Source: Lycorma delicatula (taxonomy: Eukaryota; Arthropoda; Insecta; Hemiptera; Fulgoridae). Taken from it: a stretch of 64,000 bases of DNA. Positions within the stretch are counted from its first letter, which is position 1. Each line of letters opens with the position of its first letter. Below are positions 21,142-33,029 of the stretch, piece by piece. The notes under the pieces were generated by a model. The model made no database searches, had not been told where the DNA came from, and saw nothing but the letters and a program-made list of their open reading frames with translations. The DNA is taken from positions 85,452,515-85,516,514 of the forward strand of contig NC_134456.1 in the NCBI RefSeq assembly GCF_047948215.1. Direction: 5' to 3'. The translations under genes and the position numbers were made by a program.

Positions 21142-22919
21142 GAACCATTTCTTGTTTTCATGAACTGCCCACAGTAGAATTACTTATGACGTCACCGTAA
21201 TCCCACTGAACTTGTACGCACTAGAAACTGGCTCCCTTACTGACTTCCTCGCAGAATACTCTCGCTTCAAACTCGCATAATTTCTCGTTTAGAACTCTCT
21301 CGCAGAACTGACCGTCAACTGGTATTTATACTCTTGTATTACTACTGGTATTTATACTCTAGTATTTATACCCCGGAGTATTTATACTCTTATCCTGTTT
21401 ACCTGCAGGACTGGACCCAACTCGAAGGATGAGAATGATCGCCCGCCCTTACATTTTCCCATGAGATTCCTACTCTGGTCCGGTAACCCCTTTTCTTTAA
21501 AGAACATCTATGTAGGTGTGCCAGCAGGCAGTATTACAAAAAGACGATTGTTAAACGGACCTGTTACCTTTACTAAAATGGTTCCTTTTAGCCCCTTTCT
21601 GGATTCCTCCCATTATTATATTTTCTACTACTTTCTTCTTAATTGGTAAGAATCCGTTACTCAGGTCCGTTATACCGGTCTTGTTACAATATCATAGTTA
21701 ATAAGGAAGAAAGGTTTTTGAAAATATAAAGACAATACGAAATACTATTAGTGCTTTTGTTAAATGCTTGTATCTACAGTGAATACCGTTTTATTCAATA
21801 TAATAAATTAGTATTAATACAATAAATAATAAATCTTAAAAAAAAGTCTTGTTTACTAAATAAACTAGAAGTTCCAAAAGCGATTCCCGGATATTATTTG
21901 CCGGAAATCATTAGTGATATTAATTATTCATCGTATAAGCTAATGTAGACATTTGTTTCAAAAAATGATTACCTACGCATAGACAGGCCTACATCGTTGT
22001 AATAGGGAGCGTTTATTTCGAGCGGCCGATTAAACGCTTGAAAAAATAATAAATTTCACGGGAACGCTGAAAAGTTGTCGCTATGGTTATCGAGGGCAAG
22101 TATGAGAAAACAAATATGCAAATGAGAAATTATGTTAAAACATTAATCAACTCTTCGAGTAATGTTTTGAGTTACGGAACTCATGGTGACCGTATCTCTC
22201 AAGCCCCCTTGTCAATTGTAACTAGACTTAACTGGCATCGATGACCCGCATTTAAAAGTCATAATATAAAATTTCATGAAAATTAGTTGAACCAATCTGA
22301 AGATACCAAGCAAAACGTAAATAACGAAAAAATTAAAAAAAAAAACAGGATTATTATCGAATGAAATTATCAAGATACTTACCCAAAGTGTCGTATTAAT
22401 GTAACTGAATCATCTAATTAGTAAATGAATGTGTGTAAATACCATCAGAAATTATCTTAGCAATATGAAGGGTTATCATATGAACAAATTTTCTAAAATT
22501 TATATAAAATTTTGTAATACAAGCCCCCATATCCATAAATTTCATATATAATTCATATTATTACATTGTACCTTACAAAACCGTGTACCATACGCAGAAT
22601 GTTTTTCGAAATGACAGTTGCAAAATTAGCCTTATGTAATGATAAAACTATTAATGAATCCGTACAGAATTGTAATAAAAACTGCTTTGTTTTGACTCTA
22701 AATCCACATCCAGTGAATTAAATTGACTTAGTTAAAATAGAAAGTTTGTTATGAGTAATTAATGGTATTAGAAAGTTAAACTATTAGCTACGATGTGGCC
22801 TACATAGTTATCAGAAGCTGTCTCTTGCATTTTTCTTTCAAAGAGGCTGTTATTATTTCGTAAGAAAATGTTTTTACCGATCATTTTCTAGTTACTTTTA
22901 TATATTAGTAGTAATTTTA
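21142..22919. other. Unassigned sequence with a TATA-like tandem motif
   Basis: At 21320-21391 the motif GTATTTATAC occurs four times, three followed by TCT. The surroundings (21180-21480) are less AT-rich and look LTR- or promoter-like (ACTCTCGC, GACTTCCTCGC). I cannot define element ends. A small hairpin (AGCGTTTA / TAAACGCT) lies at about 22009-22040. The rest is AT-rich without genes. Confidence 0.4.
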
Positions 22920-23125
22920 ATATAGTAGTGTCCTGTATTCGTGAGACGCGAAAGAAAACTAATTTCTCATAGTCAACAGAAACAAGACACAAATTCAGCT
23001 GAAAAATACAAAAAATCCGGAAATAGAAGAAACATTTGGTGCCAATCTAAGAAATGTATGTCAGTTTTGATTTAAAATTTCAATAGAAATGTTAGAAGAA
23101 AGCACTGGAATCCTGATAAATGAAA
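22920..23125 (+). repeat. Family E repeat, copy 2
   Basis: It aligns with 27850-28030: GTCCTG(T/C)ATTCGT, CGAAAGAAA, ATTTCTC(A/G)TAG(T/C)CAA, ATCCGGAAA/ATCCGAAAA, GGAATGTATTTCAGT/GAAATGTATGTCAGT. It is diverged and non-coding. Confidence 0.55.
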
Positions 23126-23126
23126 T

Positions 23127-23180
23127 CAGTGGTTGTCAACCTTTTTATACCTACCACTCACTTTTGTGTCTCTGTTAGTA
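23127..23180 (+). mobile_element. Possible hAT-type MITE end
   Basis: CAGTGGTTGTCAACC at about 23130 resembles the CAGNGGTTCTCAACC terminus of many hAT-type non-autonomous elements. The opposite terminus was not found before the next element, so this is a fragment at best. Confidence 0.35.
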
Positions 23181-23417
23181 GTAAAATTTTCTAACCGCCC
23201 ACCGGTTCCACAGTAATGGTGATTTATAAAGTAGGAAAATAACTTTACTTTATAAAGCAGAGTTATAGCAAGTTAAAGCATATAATAATAATAAAAAAAA
23301 CTGCATGGGAGATATAGGCACCGTCTAGACCAAGAAGGAGTCGACAAAGCAGCTTCAAATAATTTGCTTGTGCAAGGAAAGTTACATTCCGAGACGGAGG
23401 GGTTTATTTGTAGCATA

Positions 23418-24759
23418 CAGGACAGGGCGTTTCATAATGTTCTTAGAAGTTACAAAAATTCAGTACAAAAAAAGTATTTCACTTTCCTAAATGAAAGTTG
23501 TACGAGGTGATGCTCGGACTCAAACAGTTTTTCTTAAAATCTATAAATGTTCAATATATGCTCCTCTGGTGACACGGCACACATCAACACGAAAGTTTAG
23601 CTCTTGCCAAACTCGTTCAAACATGACATTTTCGATAGAGTTGATTGCATTGATTATACGATCCTTTAGCTCAGCGATATCGTGCGGCATTGGTGGGATA
23701 AACATCTTATCTTTCACGTAACCCCAGAGAAAGAAATCACATGGCGTGAGGTCTAGTGATCTTGGTGGCCACAACATAATGTGTTGGTCTTCTTCAGACG
23801 CACGTCCTATCCAGCGCCGAGGTAATGTTGTGTTAAGGTACTGTCGAACCTCGTTATGAAAACGGGCAGGACAACCATCTTGCTGGAAAATGAAGTCGTT
23901 GAGTAGCTGAGGCATAAGCCATAATTGTAACATATGCAGGTACATTATGCCGGTTACTGTCGTTTCCATAAAAAAGAACGGCCCATACACTGCCTCACGA
24001 GAGATCGCACAAAAAAACGTTTACTTTCGAAGAATCCCGAATGTGTTCCACATAAGCGCGTGGGTTTTCAATTCCCCAAACTCGCACCTTATGACGGTTT
24101 AGTTTGCTGCTAATATGGAAATTACCTTTATCGCTGAAAATTATCTTGTTTAGAAAACCTTCATCTAACAACATCTTTTCCTGTAACTGTAAACAAAAAT
24201 CGAGCCTACGTGTTTTATCTCCATCAGAAAGACGCTGGATTAATTGAAGACGGTACGGTTTGCATAATAAGCGTTTACGAAGAACTCTCCACACTGTTGT
24301 TTTCGGAATTCCTAATTCTCTGCCTGCAGCCGCAGTCGATTTTGACGGGCTGCGAATGAAACTTGCACGTACACGTTCGACATTGACTTCTGAGGTTGTT
24401 GAACGACCAGTTGATTTTCGCTTGCACAAGCAACCGGTTTCACTGAATTGTTTATACCATGCACGAATTGAATTTTCACTTGGTGGCTGCTTATGAAATT
24501 TCAACCGAAACGCACGTTGCACAGAAATTACTGACTTTGACAAGTGAAATTCCAACACAAAACGCTTTCTCGCTTCCCGTGGCAGCCATTTTCTCTACTG
24601 TCGACGGTTAGCGAGCAAATGGTTTACTAACTGCCTAGTATATATTGAAAAAAACTGTTTGATGCACTCTTTTGTACAGTACTTGTTTTATTCTTATGAG
24701 TGAAATAGTTTTTTGTTAATGAAATTTTGAAACTCCGAAGAACATTATGAAACGCCCTG
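23418..24759 (-). mobile_element. Mariner-like DNA transposon with 35-bp terminal inverted repeats
   Basis: The left end (from 23423, CAGGGCGTTTCATAATGTTC) and right end (to 24759) are inverted repeats. The first 22 bp are identical, and about 32 of 35 match overall. A TA dinucleotide follows the right end (24760-24761). On the left the nearest TA is at 23416-23417, with five extra bases (CAGGA) before the repeat, so the tip looks duplicated. Length is about 1.34 kb. The transposase frame fills most of the interior on the minus strand. TA target choice and layout fit the Tc1/mariner superfamily. Confidence 0.9.
23541..24589 (-). pseudogene. DUF4817-type mariner-like transposase, two frameshifts
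   Basis: DDE/D transposase for cut-and-paste transposition. The likely true ATG is at 24589-24587 (MAATGSEKAFCV). One frameshift before residue ~15 moves it to the long frame starting LEFHLSKSVISVQRAF. An N-terminal helix-turn-helix follows (NSIRAWYKQFSETGCL, later ELGIPKTTVWRVLRKRL). The first catalytic Asp is in IIFSDKGNFHIS. A second frameshift lies in a run of seven T near 24014-24020, between VNVF and the downstream frame that starts MYGPFFFM at 23990. The second Asp is in FQQDGCPARFH and the third in LDLTPCDFFLWG. It ends at 23541 after RVTRGAYIEHL. Both breaks are single-base and everything else is readable, so the copy is young but inactive. Confidence 0.88.
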
Positions 24760-24761
24760 TA

Positions 24762-25296
24762 GTAGCAACAAGAGATTTTAAGACATTTATTCTTAAAGAA
24801 AATATCAACAACAAATTTAGGCTATGTATGCAACACAATCACTGGCTGTCCGATTCTAGCTCCGACGGAGTACACCAGGAGTATAGTCATACTAATAGTC
24901 ATATTAATGAAATTTCGTCCACATTCCTGCTAATTTTAACTTAAATAAGTTACTTATATTTATGTGTTGTGCATTTATTACAGAACAATACCACGTCAGG
25001 ACAACGTCTGTCGGGTCCGCTAGTATATATATATATATATACACAACACACCTTCTCATGGCTCGGATTAATATATTGTTATGCATCGATCAGAATAAAA
25101 TATTTATTTATTTAAATAAAGATAATAAATTTCTAGTTTTGAAATTTGTCTTCCAGGTAAAGAATAAAAATGTCAAGTAATTAAATGTATTAAAATTAAA
25201 AAAAATATATTTTTAAATTATTTATAAATAAAGGGAAATTTAACAGTTTAGTGTTAAGTTAAACTGTTTAGTTTAACTTAATATATTTTCATTAAT
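24762..25296. other. Spacer with a short repeat end and (TA)n
   Basis: At 24985-25022, GTCAGGACAACGTCTGTCGG followed by GTCCGCTAG and a (TA)n run is the reverse complement of a CTAGCRGACCCG-type repeat head. The plus-strand counterpart lies at 48432 (CTAGCAGACCCGGCAATGC). The rest is AT-rich with no gene. Confidence 0.5.
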
Positions 25297-26400
25297 TTAA
25301 CCCTACAACCCGGCAGACGGATATGGGTACGTCTGGGAATACGGGTACATCGGTCATTTTCCTTTCCTGACGACGGCGCGACGTACGCTCCGCGCAGAGA
25401 GTTATAATAACTGCACTCATACGCACTCTGTGGGTTTGTATTCAGATATTCCTTCACAGACGGTTGCCAGAAGGATACATCTACACTGCCATCTATGCTT
25501 ATGGATTATATCTAACCCATAATCTTCCCTTATTGAAAGATTATTCGTTATTAATATCTAATTCTAATTCTTGGCGCTCACGCCATCTTTTGACGTCTGT
25601 ATATTACTTTATTAGGAATGCATGTATGCTTTTATTGAGGATTTTCTCTAGTTTTATAGTGTTTAAAGGTGTCTAATTTTCATTTTTCATTTCGATGAAG
25701 TAAAATTTCATAGTACCGTTACTATAAGGGGATTTACTCAGTTCAAAGTAGAGTGTATTGCTGTGACCTTGAAAAATGATCGGGCCTTTGCGTTCTTTGA
25801 CGAGTGACGAGATTATTGAGGTTTTAGATGATGTTGGAGATAGTTTTAGGAGTATTAGTGATAATAGTGAAATTGATTATGCTCAAGAAGAGTTTGTAGC
25901 ACGTATTGCCGAGAGTGATAACGGGGAACAGGAAACTGCACTTGTCACAGTGACAGCTGAAGACAATGAGTGAACGTGGCACTAGATAAATGCGCAGTAT
26001 ATAGGATAAAAATTCCTTTCAAAGGATAGTATGACCCTCAAACACATTTTGAAAGTGTATTAGATGAATTTTTGTTATTTTCTGATAATGAGGTAATAAA
26101 TAAAATTGTAACGGAAACAAATAGATATGCGAACCAATACATTCAAAGTACCACACTCAAACCAAGGTAAAGGACAAGAAAGTGGAAACCCGTAACAGGG
26201 GATGAAATGTATATCATGTTAGGCCTGATGATGATGGGTATACTGCAGAAACCCACAATGAAAAGTTACTTTAGCAAGGATCCTTTCCTAGAAACCTTAA
26301 CATTTTGAGGTTCTCAGGTGTACTGTATAAAACTGGATAACCTTAAATGGATAATTACACATTGGGGGCATCTTAATATCTTTGGTGAGTAACTCTAAAA
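25297..26400 (+). pseudogene. piggyBac element, left end and N-terminal transposase
   Basis: TTAA (25297-25300), the piggyBac target site, is followed at once by CCCTACAACCCGGC as terminal repeat. A 65-codon acidic frame (25776-25970) starts MIGPLRSLTSDEIIEVLDD, as in the N-terminal acidic region of these transposases. After a frame break the DDE_Tnp_1_7 start is readable at about 26040-26290: DEFLLFSDNEVINKIV, ETNRYANQYI, RKWKPVTGDEMYIMLGLMMM and GILQKPTMKSYFSKD. The catalytic Asp region and right terminus are missing. The element stops being recognisable near 26390. It is truncated and dead. Confidence 0.8.
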
Positions 26401-26685
26401 ATTTCATTACTTTATTTTGAATAACTTTTGAGATATTAATCTTTTTGTAACATGATATGAAACTCTGTTCACACTGTAAATTTAAATACCGCTTGAAGCA
26501 TAGAAACTGGGACATTTAAGTATAGGTCTAAGGAGTTAAAAAAAAAGAAAAACAGAATAAAAAAGAGAGATGTATATGTCATTCTACTGATTTTTCCTCA
26601 TGGTTTTCGGGGAAGATATAGAAATCACAACGTTTAGCGCTTTAAGCGGTGAGTTAACGAACCAGTTTATGTTAGTGATTAAATC

Positions 26686-26729
<44 letters not shown>

Positions 26730-27559
26730 TAATTAATTCGTACATAAAATAATTTTGTATTATCTTAAAGAATAAAATTTTCCGAATCCTCTGAACTTTA
26801 AACCTATAATTTTCTTTTCTGAGTTTTTAAAATAATAATAAATTTAGACCTCTATCATTCATAATCACTATAAAAAGTTTAATTTCATCTAGGGTCAGTT
26901 GGTAATGCCCGAATGTAATTTTTTATTAATTCTTCTACTGATATTCATTAACAAAATTAATTTATTATATTTTAATGGGTTTCATGTTTATCAAAATTCT
27001 TTCTAGTAGAATTAATGTATTTTTTATTATTATTATTACTAATCACCGACATACAGTTTAATAACTGTGGCAATGTTACAGTAAGATTAAAATTTTTTAA
27101 CAAAAAAGAAAATTCACTTTAATAAAAAAAGTTTTATCTTTTTTCCTAACGTTATAGTGTCATCAAATTTGCAATTATGTGTTAATCGTTGCGTTTTATC
27201 ACAAATAGAATTATTAAATTATACGTATCGCGTATTAACTATAGCATTAAAAAAATAAATAATCGATGTTAATAACATATTATTAACTTTATAAATAAAA
27301 ATAATAATAAAAGTGTCTTTATTGAATACAAATCACGAACGATGCAATAAAATAGATTTGAACATTGGATACAATAATCAAAGAAATTCCACCATCTGAG
27401 GAGTGGTAAAAATGTTATAAAAAAGAAAAATTAATAAGTAAATAATAAACAGTAATTTCCACACAGAAGTCTTCCTTCACTTTGTGATATTTACGTTTTA
27501 ATTTCAACTGTGCAAGTCAGGTAATTAGTTATAAAACTTCCGTAAGACTGAAATTACTT
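26401..27559. other. AT-rich spacer with (TA)n microsatellite
   Basis: (TA)n lies at about 26690-26728. No frames or known repeats were seen in the rest. Confidence 0.6.
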
Positions 27560-27835
27560 TACCTGCTCTAAAACTTGTTTTCCTTTCTTCATCTCAATCC
27601 ACTCCTCTTTTCCACCTAATACCATATATTTTATCTTTTTTTTGTTGATCATCATGCCCTGATACACTTAAGTCATCAAGCATTTCCTTTAATTTACTTG
27701 GACTTTCCGCCAGTACCGCCATGTTATCAGCAAAACGTATACATTCTATTCTTCTTTCTCCATTCAGACAGCATTTAATTATTTCTTTCAGATATATACT
27801 AAACAGCGTTTGTGTAATGCAAAGGAGCATTGAAA
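27560..27835 (-). pseudogene. RTE-type LINE (family 1), RT palm fragment
   Basis: A minus-strand frame of 78 codons reads TLFSIYLKEIIKCCLNGERR, then CIRFADNMAVLAESPSKLKE. The catalytic FADD box is changed to FADN, which removes the second Asp. MLDDLSV and a KDKIYG segment follow. It is a fragment of the same family as 34170-35765 and 49130-50600. Confidence 0.85.
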
Positions 27836-27839
27836 TCTG

Positions 27840-28130
27840 CTACAGACAGAAAAATTGATATAGCAGAGTCAGTCCTGCATTCGTAAATGACGAAAGAAAG
27901 AAAGAAAACGAATTTCTCGTAGCCAATAAAAACATTTCGACGGAAAAAGGAGAAATATCCGAAAACAGAAAAAATAATTTGCAGTGAATATATGGAATGT
28001 ATTTCAGTACGGAAACGCGATTTCTGCATCCTGACTCCTAGGGGGAAGACACCCCATCAACCATGTAAGATTCCGTTCACCACACCATCCCCTCCGATCC
28101 TAGCCCTGATGGGCTTTACCGAAGACCCTC
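27840..28130 (+). repeat. Family E repeat, copy 3
   Basis: It shares blocks with 22920-23125 in its left half and with 5930-6000 in its right half (ATCCTGACTCC, GAAGACACCCC, CACACCATCCC). This copy therefore links the two other partial copies into one family. Confidence 0.6.
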
Positions 28131-28904
28131 AACATTGATTACAACATTTCATTCACAGTCATCGGATAGGCCTCTGTGAGGATGCCACCGATGCAAATTC
28201 CTCGATAGATAATCCCATCAGTGATTTTAGCTCAATTTTTGCTTTCGCTGTAGACTTCTTTGGACATCTTCGCTCTTCTTTCATACTTCGTAGCCCTTAC
28301 AACCGTTTGAACGAGTTCGCAGAAGCGTGATCCTGCGCCTCATTCTAACACCGAAGAAGACTAATCACAATTAAACAAACTTTAACGAAACTGTAATAAT
28401 CAACTTTTAATTAATTGAAGTTATACAATATCAAAGGAATCTCTTTCATACCACAGAAAACTTGATCGCAGCAGCAATAATTTGACCTGCAACCATCCCG
28501 TGTGTATTTTAAACAAATACGTAAAGAAACAAAGAAGGAATTCTTTTTCGCAAATGTCCAGTCGTTCCAAGGAGTTCATTTAGTTTAACTGATTAAACCT
28601 CCGATCCGGTCCGATAGTGGAATTGGAGTCAGTGCCTTCACCCTTCCACACACAGCTCCATTACAAATGAACGAACATCTAAACTAATCGGGCTCGATAT
28701 TTTCGTGAAGTAAGCATCTAAGCGAGGCGCTAGCTACTTGGGCTTCTACTTTAACTACTGGAACATCAAACCTCTTCATTGAAGTCTCTGCAGAGCCAGA
28801 AACCTTAGTAGTTGACATACAGATCTAACAGAGATACAGTATTTAACGACTACGAATATTAAATATCGATCATTGGTACAACGGTAATGAAAATAGTTAT
28901 TTAT
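28131..28904. other. Unassigned sequence, balanced composition
   Basis: Less AT-rich than its neighbours. Minus-strand translation gives short stretches that look like old coding sequence (for example KKSTAKAKIELKSL near 28240), but I cannot assign a family. Confidence 0.35.
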
Positions 28905-29617
28905 AGAGACCGGATTATATGCATTTGAATATTAAGCCCATTCTCACTGGTTATTGCATATTTTCTTTAAAATCTAGTGATGATGCATATTTTCGCTACA
29001 TTTAAAATATTTTTCGGTCCTACCGAAAAAAATGAAGTCTTACGTTGTAGCCGGCCAAACCTATTACCCGCACTGCTCTTACAGCGCACTTAACAGCAGC
29101 GCATCTATAGTTTTGGTGGGATAATATTATTATGAGGCTGAGTAAAACAAAAACTCACGCGAGACAAGGACGAACGATACCGTTCTCTGTCGCGCATGAC
29201 TACTGCAGCACTCCTTCCACTAGACAATTAAATTACGCATCTTATTTTTGACGCGTTCATTGCATCAGTTTAGTTTTTTTATTTGTTTGTGTAAAGTTTA
29301 ATGTGTACCATGTGTTTACGCCATTGCGTAAAGCAGTTTTTAATTTATTTCAACTGGTTTGGTATTTGACTTATTTTAATCTAAAATTTAACAATATATC
29401 GATCTAATGAATATTTTAATTATAAATAAGAATTTTTTTCACTGAAATTAATGTATTCCATTCAACATACATATAAATATATGCTCAGTTGATTTTTATT
29501 TATTTATTGATTTTTATTGATTATTTATTAAGATTTCATCTGTATTATTTCATGTGTATAATGTTTAAAAAATAAAATAAAAAAAAAGAAGAAAAACTAA
29601 ACGTAATCATGTCACAA

Positions 29618-29770
29618 TTCACTTGGCTCCCGATGATTCACTCGGCTCCTTTCGGATGCACTCGACGCCTGACGATTTAGCGGCTCTTCACCGTTCACAC
29701 AGCTCCTTTCGAATGGACTCGGCTTCTATCGACATCACTCGGCTCTTTACAGTTCACTCGGCTCCACCTA
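29618..29770 (+). promoter_or_regulatory. Tandem ~20-bp units upstream of a TATA box
   Basis: About eight imperfect units of the type CACTCGGCTCCTTTCG follow each other (near 29620, 29640, 29659, 29680, 29698, 29718, 29737, 29756). They stop just before the TATA box at 29773. An array of this kind directly in front of a TATA box looks like an enhancer or U3-type repeat. Confidence 0.5.
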
Positions 29771-29772
29771 CC

Positions 29773-29806
29773 CTATATAAGCCGGCTCACCTCTAGAGTC
29801 AGGTCA
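29773..29806 (+). promoter_or_regulatory. Candidate core promoter 1 (TATA + initiator)
   Basis: CTATATAA (29773-29780) followed ~20 bp later by AGTCAGGTCA (29797-29806). The same AGTCAGGTCA follows the TATA of candidate promoter 2, which supports a shared initiator-like element. Confidence 0.45.
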
Positions 29807-30560
29807 GCCACCCCAAAACCGCGATCGCGAATAGGTATCACTAAATTTGTAAGTTCCCTATTCCCTTTCCTTTCAAGAAAGAAGAATGAGGGAACGAGCC
29901 CAGCAGACCAGCCCAGCAGTCACCTGCCCAGCAGCCACCTGCCAGCAGCCACTGACAGCATGGAAGAAAGAAGAAACCTGCACTTTCCTCCGTTCAACCC
30001 TTCGGGGCCACGGGAATACTAAGGTTAATGGTATGTAACCTCGGTTACTGCCAATTCTTGGAAAGTGCAGGCCAAAGAAGAATGAAGAGGTCATCGGAAG
30101 AAGAAGATGAAGAAGAAGGAAGACCCTCTACTCGACCCAGCATCACGGACAGGAGTCCGGAATAGAGCCCAGCAGAGATGCGTCCCAAAAGGCAGCCATC
30201 ACAGAAGTGGATGAAGAGCTTCTACTCAACCTCTCCCTTTAAAACTTACATTTAAATTAATTTAAATCAGCAATTGCGACTCCTCCGGAGAAGGGGGCGC
30301 ATTGCTCCCTCCATACAGTTAGTGCCCCGTTGTGGCGTATTCCTGCTAGCCTATGAAGCGTTAGCACCGAAAGGACTTCAGTGGACAGTCTGAAGGGGAA
30401 TTACGTCGGGAGGACAGGTTTCATAAGGCTAGCCTTCCGCGGTCGGCCCATAAAATGGGTTTGATAACGCTGGTTTAACAACGGATTGGAATGCAATTAA
30501 ATCCGTCCTTAAAAACACAAAATATTAAGTAAGACAAAAATTGAAAAATTAGACCCGTCA
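29807..30560 (+). other. GC-richer transcribed-looking block without a clear frame
   Basis: It contains a 12-bp inverted repeat CCTGCACTTTCC (29977-29988) / GGAAAGTGCAGG (30060-30071), a GTAACC/GGTTAC mini-hairpin between them, and several CCCAGCAG words. The 73-codon minus-strand frame here is not recognisable. It could be LTR, 5' UTR or captured sequence. Confidence 0.4.
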
Positions 30561-30646
30561 CCTAAAATAAACCTTTAAAACACGCCCGATCGAATCATCC
30601 AGCAGCAAGGGACTCTGTCCAGGTTCTGCGATCCGTAGGGAGAATC

Positions 30647-30692
30647 TATAAACTCCCGCCAACTTTGCATTCCATTCCATTCCAGTCAGGTC
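30647..30692 (+). promoter_or_regulatory. Candidate core promoter 2
   Basis: TATAAA (30647-30652), then CAGTCAGGTCA at 30683-30693, about 35 bp downstream. A long CT/TCTCTC-rich leader follows. A consensus splice donor (CCGGTGAGTG, GT at 31169-31170) lies about 480 bp downstream, and the transposase ATG is at 31553. Confidence 0.4.
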
Positions 30693-31552
30693 ATTCTCTC
30701 GCGATCTCTCAGTGTGTGTGTGTGTCTCTCTCTCAGCCAGTCTCACCTCTCTTCTGCTTCGGCAGTCTCTCGTTGTGGTCACTCTCTTCTCTTCTTGTGT
30801 GTAATCTCTCTGACCATCATCTCTCTCTCTGATCACGGTCTGTGACCATCATTCGAGTGATCATTGGTGCGTCTTGCAACTCTGGTATTGTTTGATCAAG
30901 CTTCACACTTCGTGCAGTTGACAAGTGGATTGCACATGTTCTGCAACAATGAATCTTTTTATTGTGTGTTAAGGATCCTTTAAACGTTGTGTTTGTGCTT
31001 TTTCTTCTCTATAACTGCATTATAAAATATTGACTTGAAGGAACTTATGTAGACGTATATAGGGTCCACGATTGTGAGATTATGTTTTGTGCGACTGAAT
31101 ATCAACATATTGGTGTTTTTCGTCCGTTGAACTCTTTGTTGTTATAATCCAGATTGTATCCTGTGCCGGTGAGTGTCAAGGTATTTGTTTTTCATTAACA
31201 GAAAACAGTAATCGTCTACCAAATATTAAGGTAATCCTCTGTTAAACAATAAAATACTATTATTATACTCTGTATTGTTATTACACACTGTGTTTATGTA
31301 AAGAAATATTTAATGTAATAAGTTTACCTATACTTTACTTAAGAATTGTTGTATATAAATATCGCACAAGGAAAATTTGTGCAAAGCATTTGTCTTAACA
31401 AAACAATAATATATAATAGTGTTTTTATGCATTTTTGTTTTTATGAACATGGTTATATAATTCTGTTTTTCATTCTGTTAAAATAAAGTCCAATATTCTT
31501 TTGGCAAAAACGTGCTATTTGTAATTTTATATTTGTAACTTTCCCCAACACC

Positions 31553-33029
31553 ATGTCTCCCGAAAAAAAAGTGTCTTTTCGTGGATAGCTGACTATCCTG
31601 CAATATTTACACACGACGGAAATGTTTTATATTGTCGAGTTTGCAAGAAAAATATTTCGTGCACAAAAAAAAAAGTTTCAAATAGACCAGAATGTCAAGA
31701 CAAATCTTCATATCGCAGGATTGCAAAAGAAAGGCCCTCGACCGCAACTTGTAATAGCGGCAAGTAGCAGTGATTTCACTTCCAAAGGTAAACAAAAAAA
31801 CACTTTAGCATGGATTTATGTGAAGCATTGCTTACAAGTATAATTCCTCTTCACAAACTTACAAATCCTACCTTCAAAGATTTTTTGAAAAAAATATTGC
31901 TTGAATCAAAATATACCAGATGAATCAACATTGTGTAAAAATTACATACCAACAATTTACCTGCATGTTCTGGAAGAAATACGCAATGAACTTAAGGATA
32001 TCATTATTTGGATTTCAGCTGACGAAACTACCGACACTTGTGGCATTGAGAATTTAATGGTCGGTGTATTAAAACTAGAGCCCTCTTCTTCCTATTTGGT
32101 GACCTGCAAACACCTTGAAAAGACAAATCACTCTACGATCGCCAGATTCATGAATGAGGGTATTAAAAAAATATTTCCTGAATCTTATGCAGATGAAAGA
32201 CTGTTTATATTTCTCTCAGATGCTGCTTCTTATAAGATCAAGGAAGCCAAAGCTCTCCAAGTATTTTATCCTAATTTGATTCCTGTAACGTGCTTTGCTC
32301 ACGGAGTACATCGATTCGCTGAAGTACGATCCACGTTTGGGAATGTAAATAAACTGGTTTCATCAACAAAGAAAGTGTTTCTTAAGGTATCTGCTCGCAA
32401 TAAGGCTTATAAAGAAAAACGGCCAAATGTACCTTTACCTCCCGAATCAGTGGTAACTCGATGGGAAACGTGGATTGAAGCTGTGCTGTTTTACAGTGAA
32501 CATTTCGAGTCCATCAAACGACTTCGATAGTGCAGAGGCTATGGCAGATTGTCAGTCCAAGGAAGCATTTAACGATTCTAGTATTAAAAAAAAACGTAGC
32601 TATGATTAGCACTTATTTTTCCCACATACCTGCGAGTATTAAAAAGCTTGACACTTACGGTTTGGCGTTTACTGAATCAATTCAGTTAATGAATAAAATC
32701 CGCCAAATGAACTTCGCACTGCCAGAGGTATTCCCGTGTAATCTTAAAGAAAATTTTGAAAACATTTTGAACAATAACCCAGGCTTTGAACCTTTGTGTC
32801 AAATTGATAGTTTTATTAATGGGACGGGTGAACTTTTACCAGAAACAATAAGTGCTAACTAACTCCCAAATTCAAATACTGCCCAGTTACCTCAGTGGAT
32901 GTGGAGCGATCCTTTTCCAATTATAAAAATATTTTGAGTGATCGAAGACACAATCTTACTACTGAACATTTGGAGCAGTACCTGATTGTTTACGTTTACA
33001 AAAGTAACAAAATTTTAAATAATTGTTAA
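31553..33029 (+). pseudogene. hAT transposase with BED-type zinc finger, multiple frameshifts
   Basis: ATG at 31553 (MSPEKK) is followed by a frameshift in an A run. The next frame reads WIADYPAIFTHDGNVLYCRV plus CKKN (CxxC of a BED finger, similar to CGGBP1-like proteins), and a second A run breaks it again. The longest frame is 31901-32530 (209 codons). It contains WISADETTD (first catalytic Asp region), FLSDAASYKIKEAK, VTCFAHGVHRFAE (C-x2-H) and VVTRWETWIEA (RW motif). After two more shifts comes AMISTYFSHIPASIKKL and FALPEVFPCNL (to 32862). The C-terminal dimerisation region is in another frame (about 32878-33029): TSVDVERSFSNYKNIL with the catalytic Glu, then LSDRRHNLTTEHLEQYL. It is not functional. 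Confidence 0.82.
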
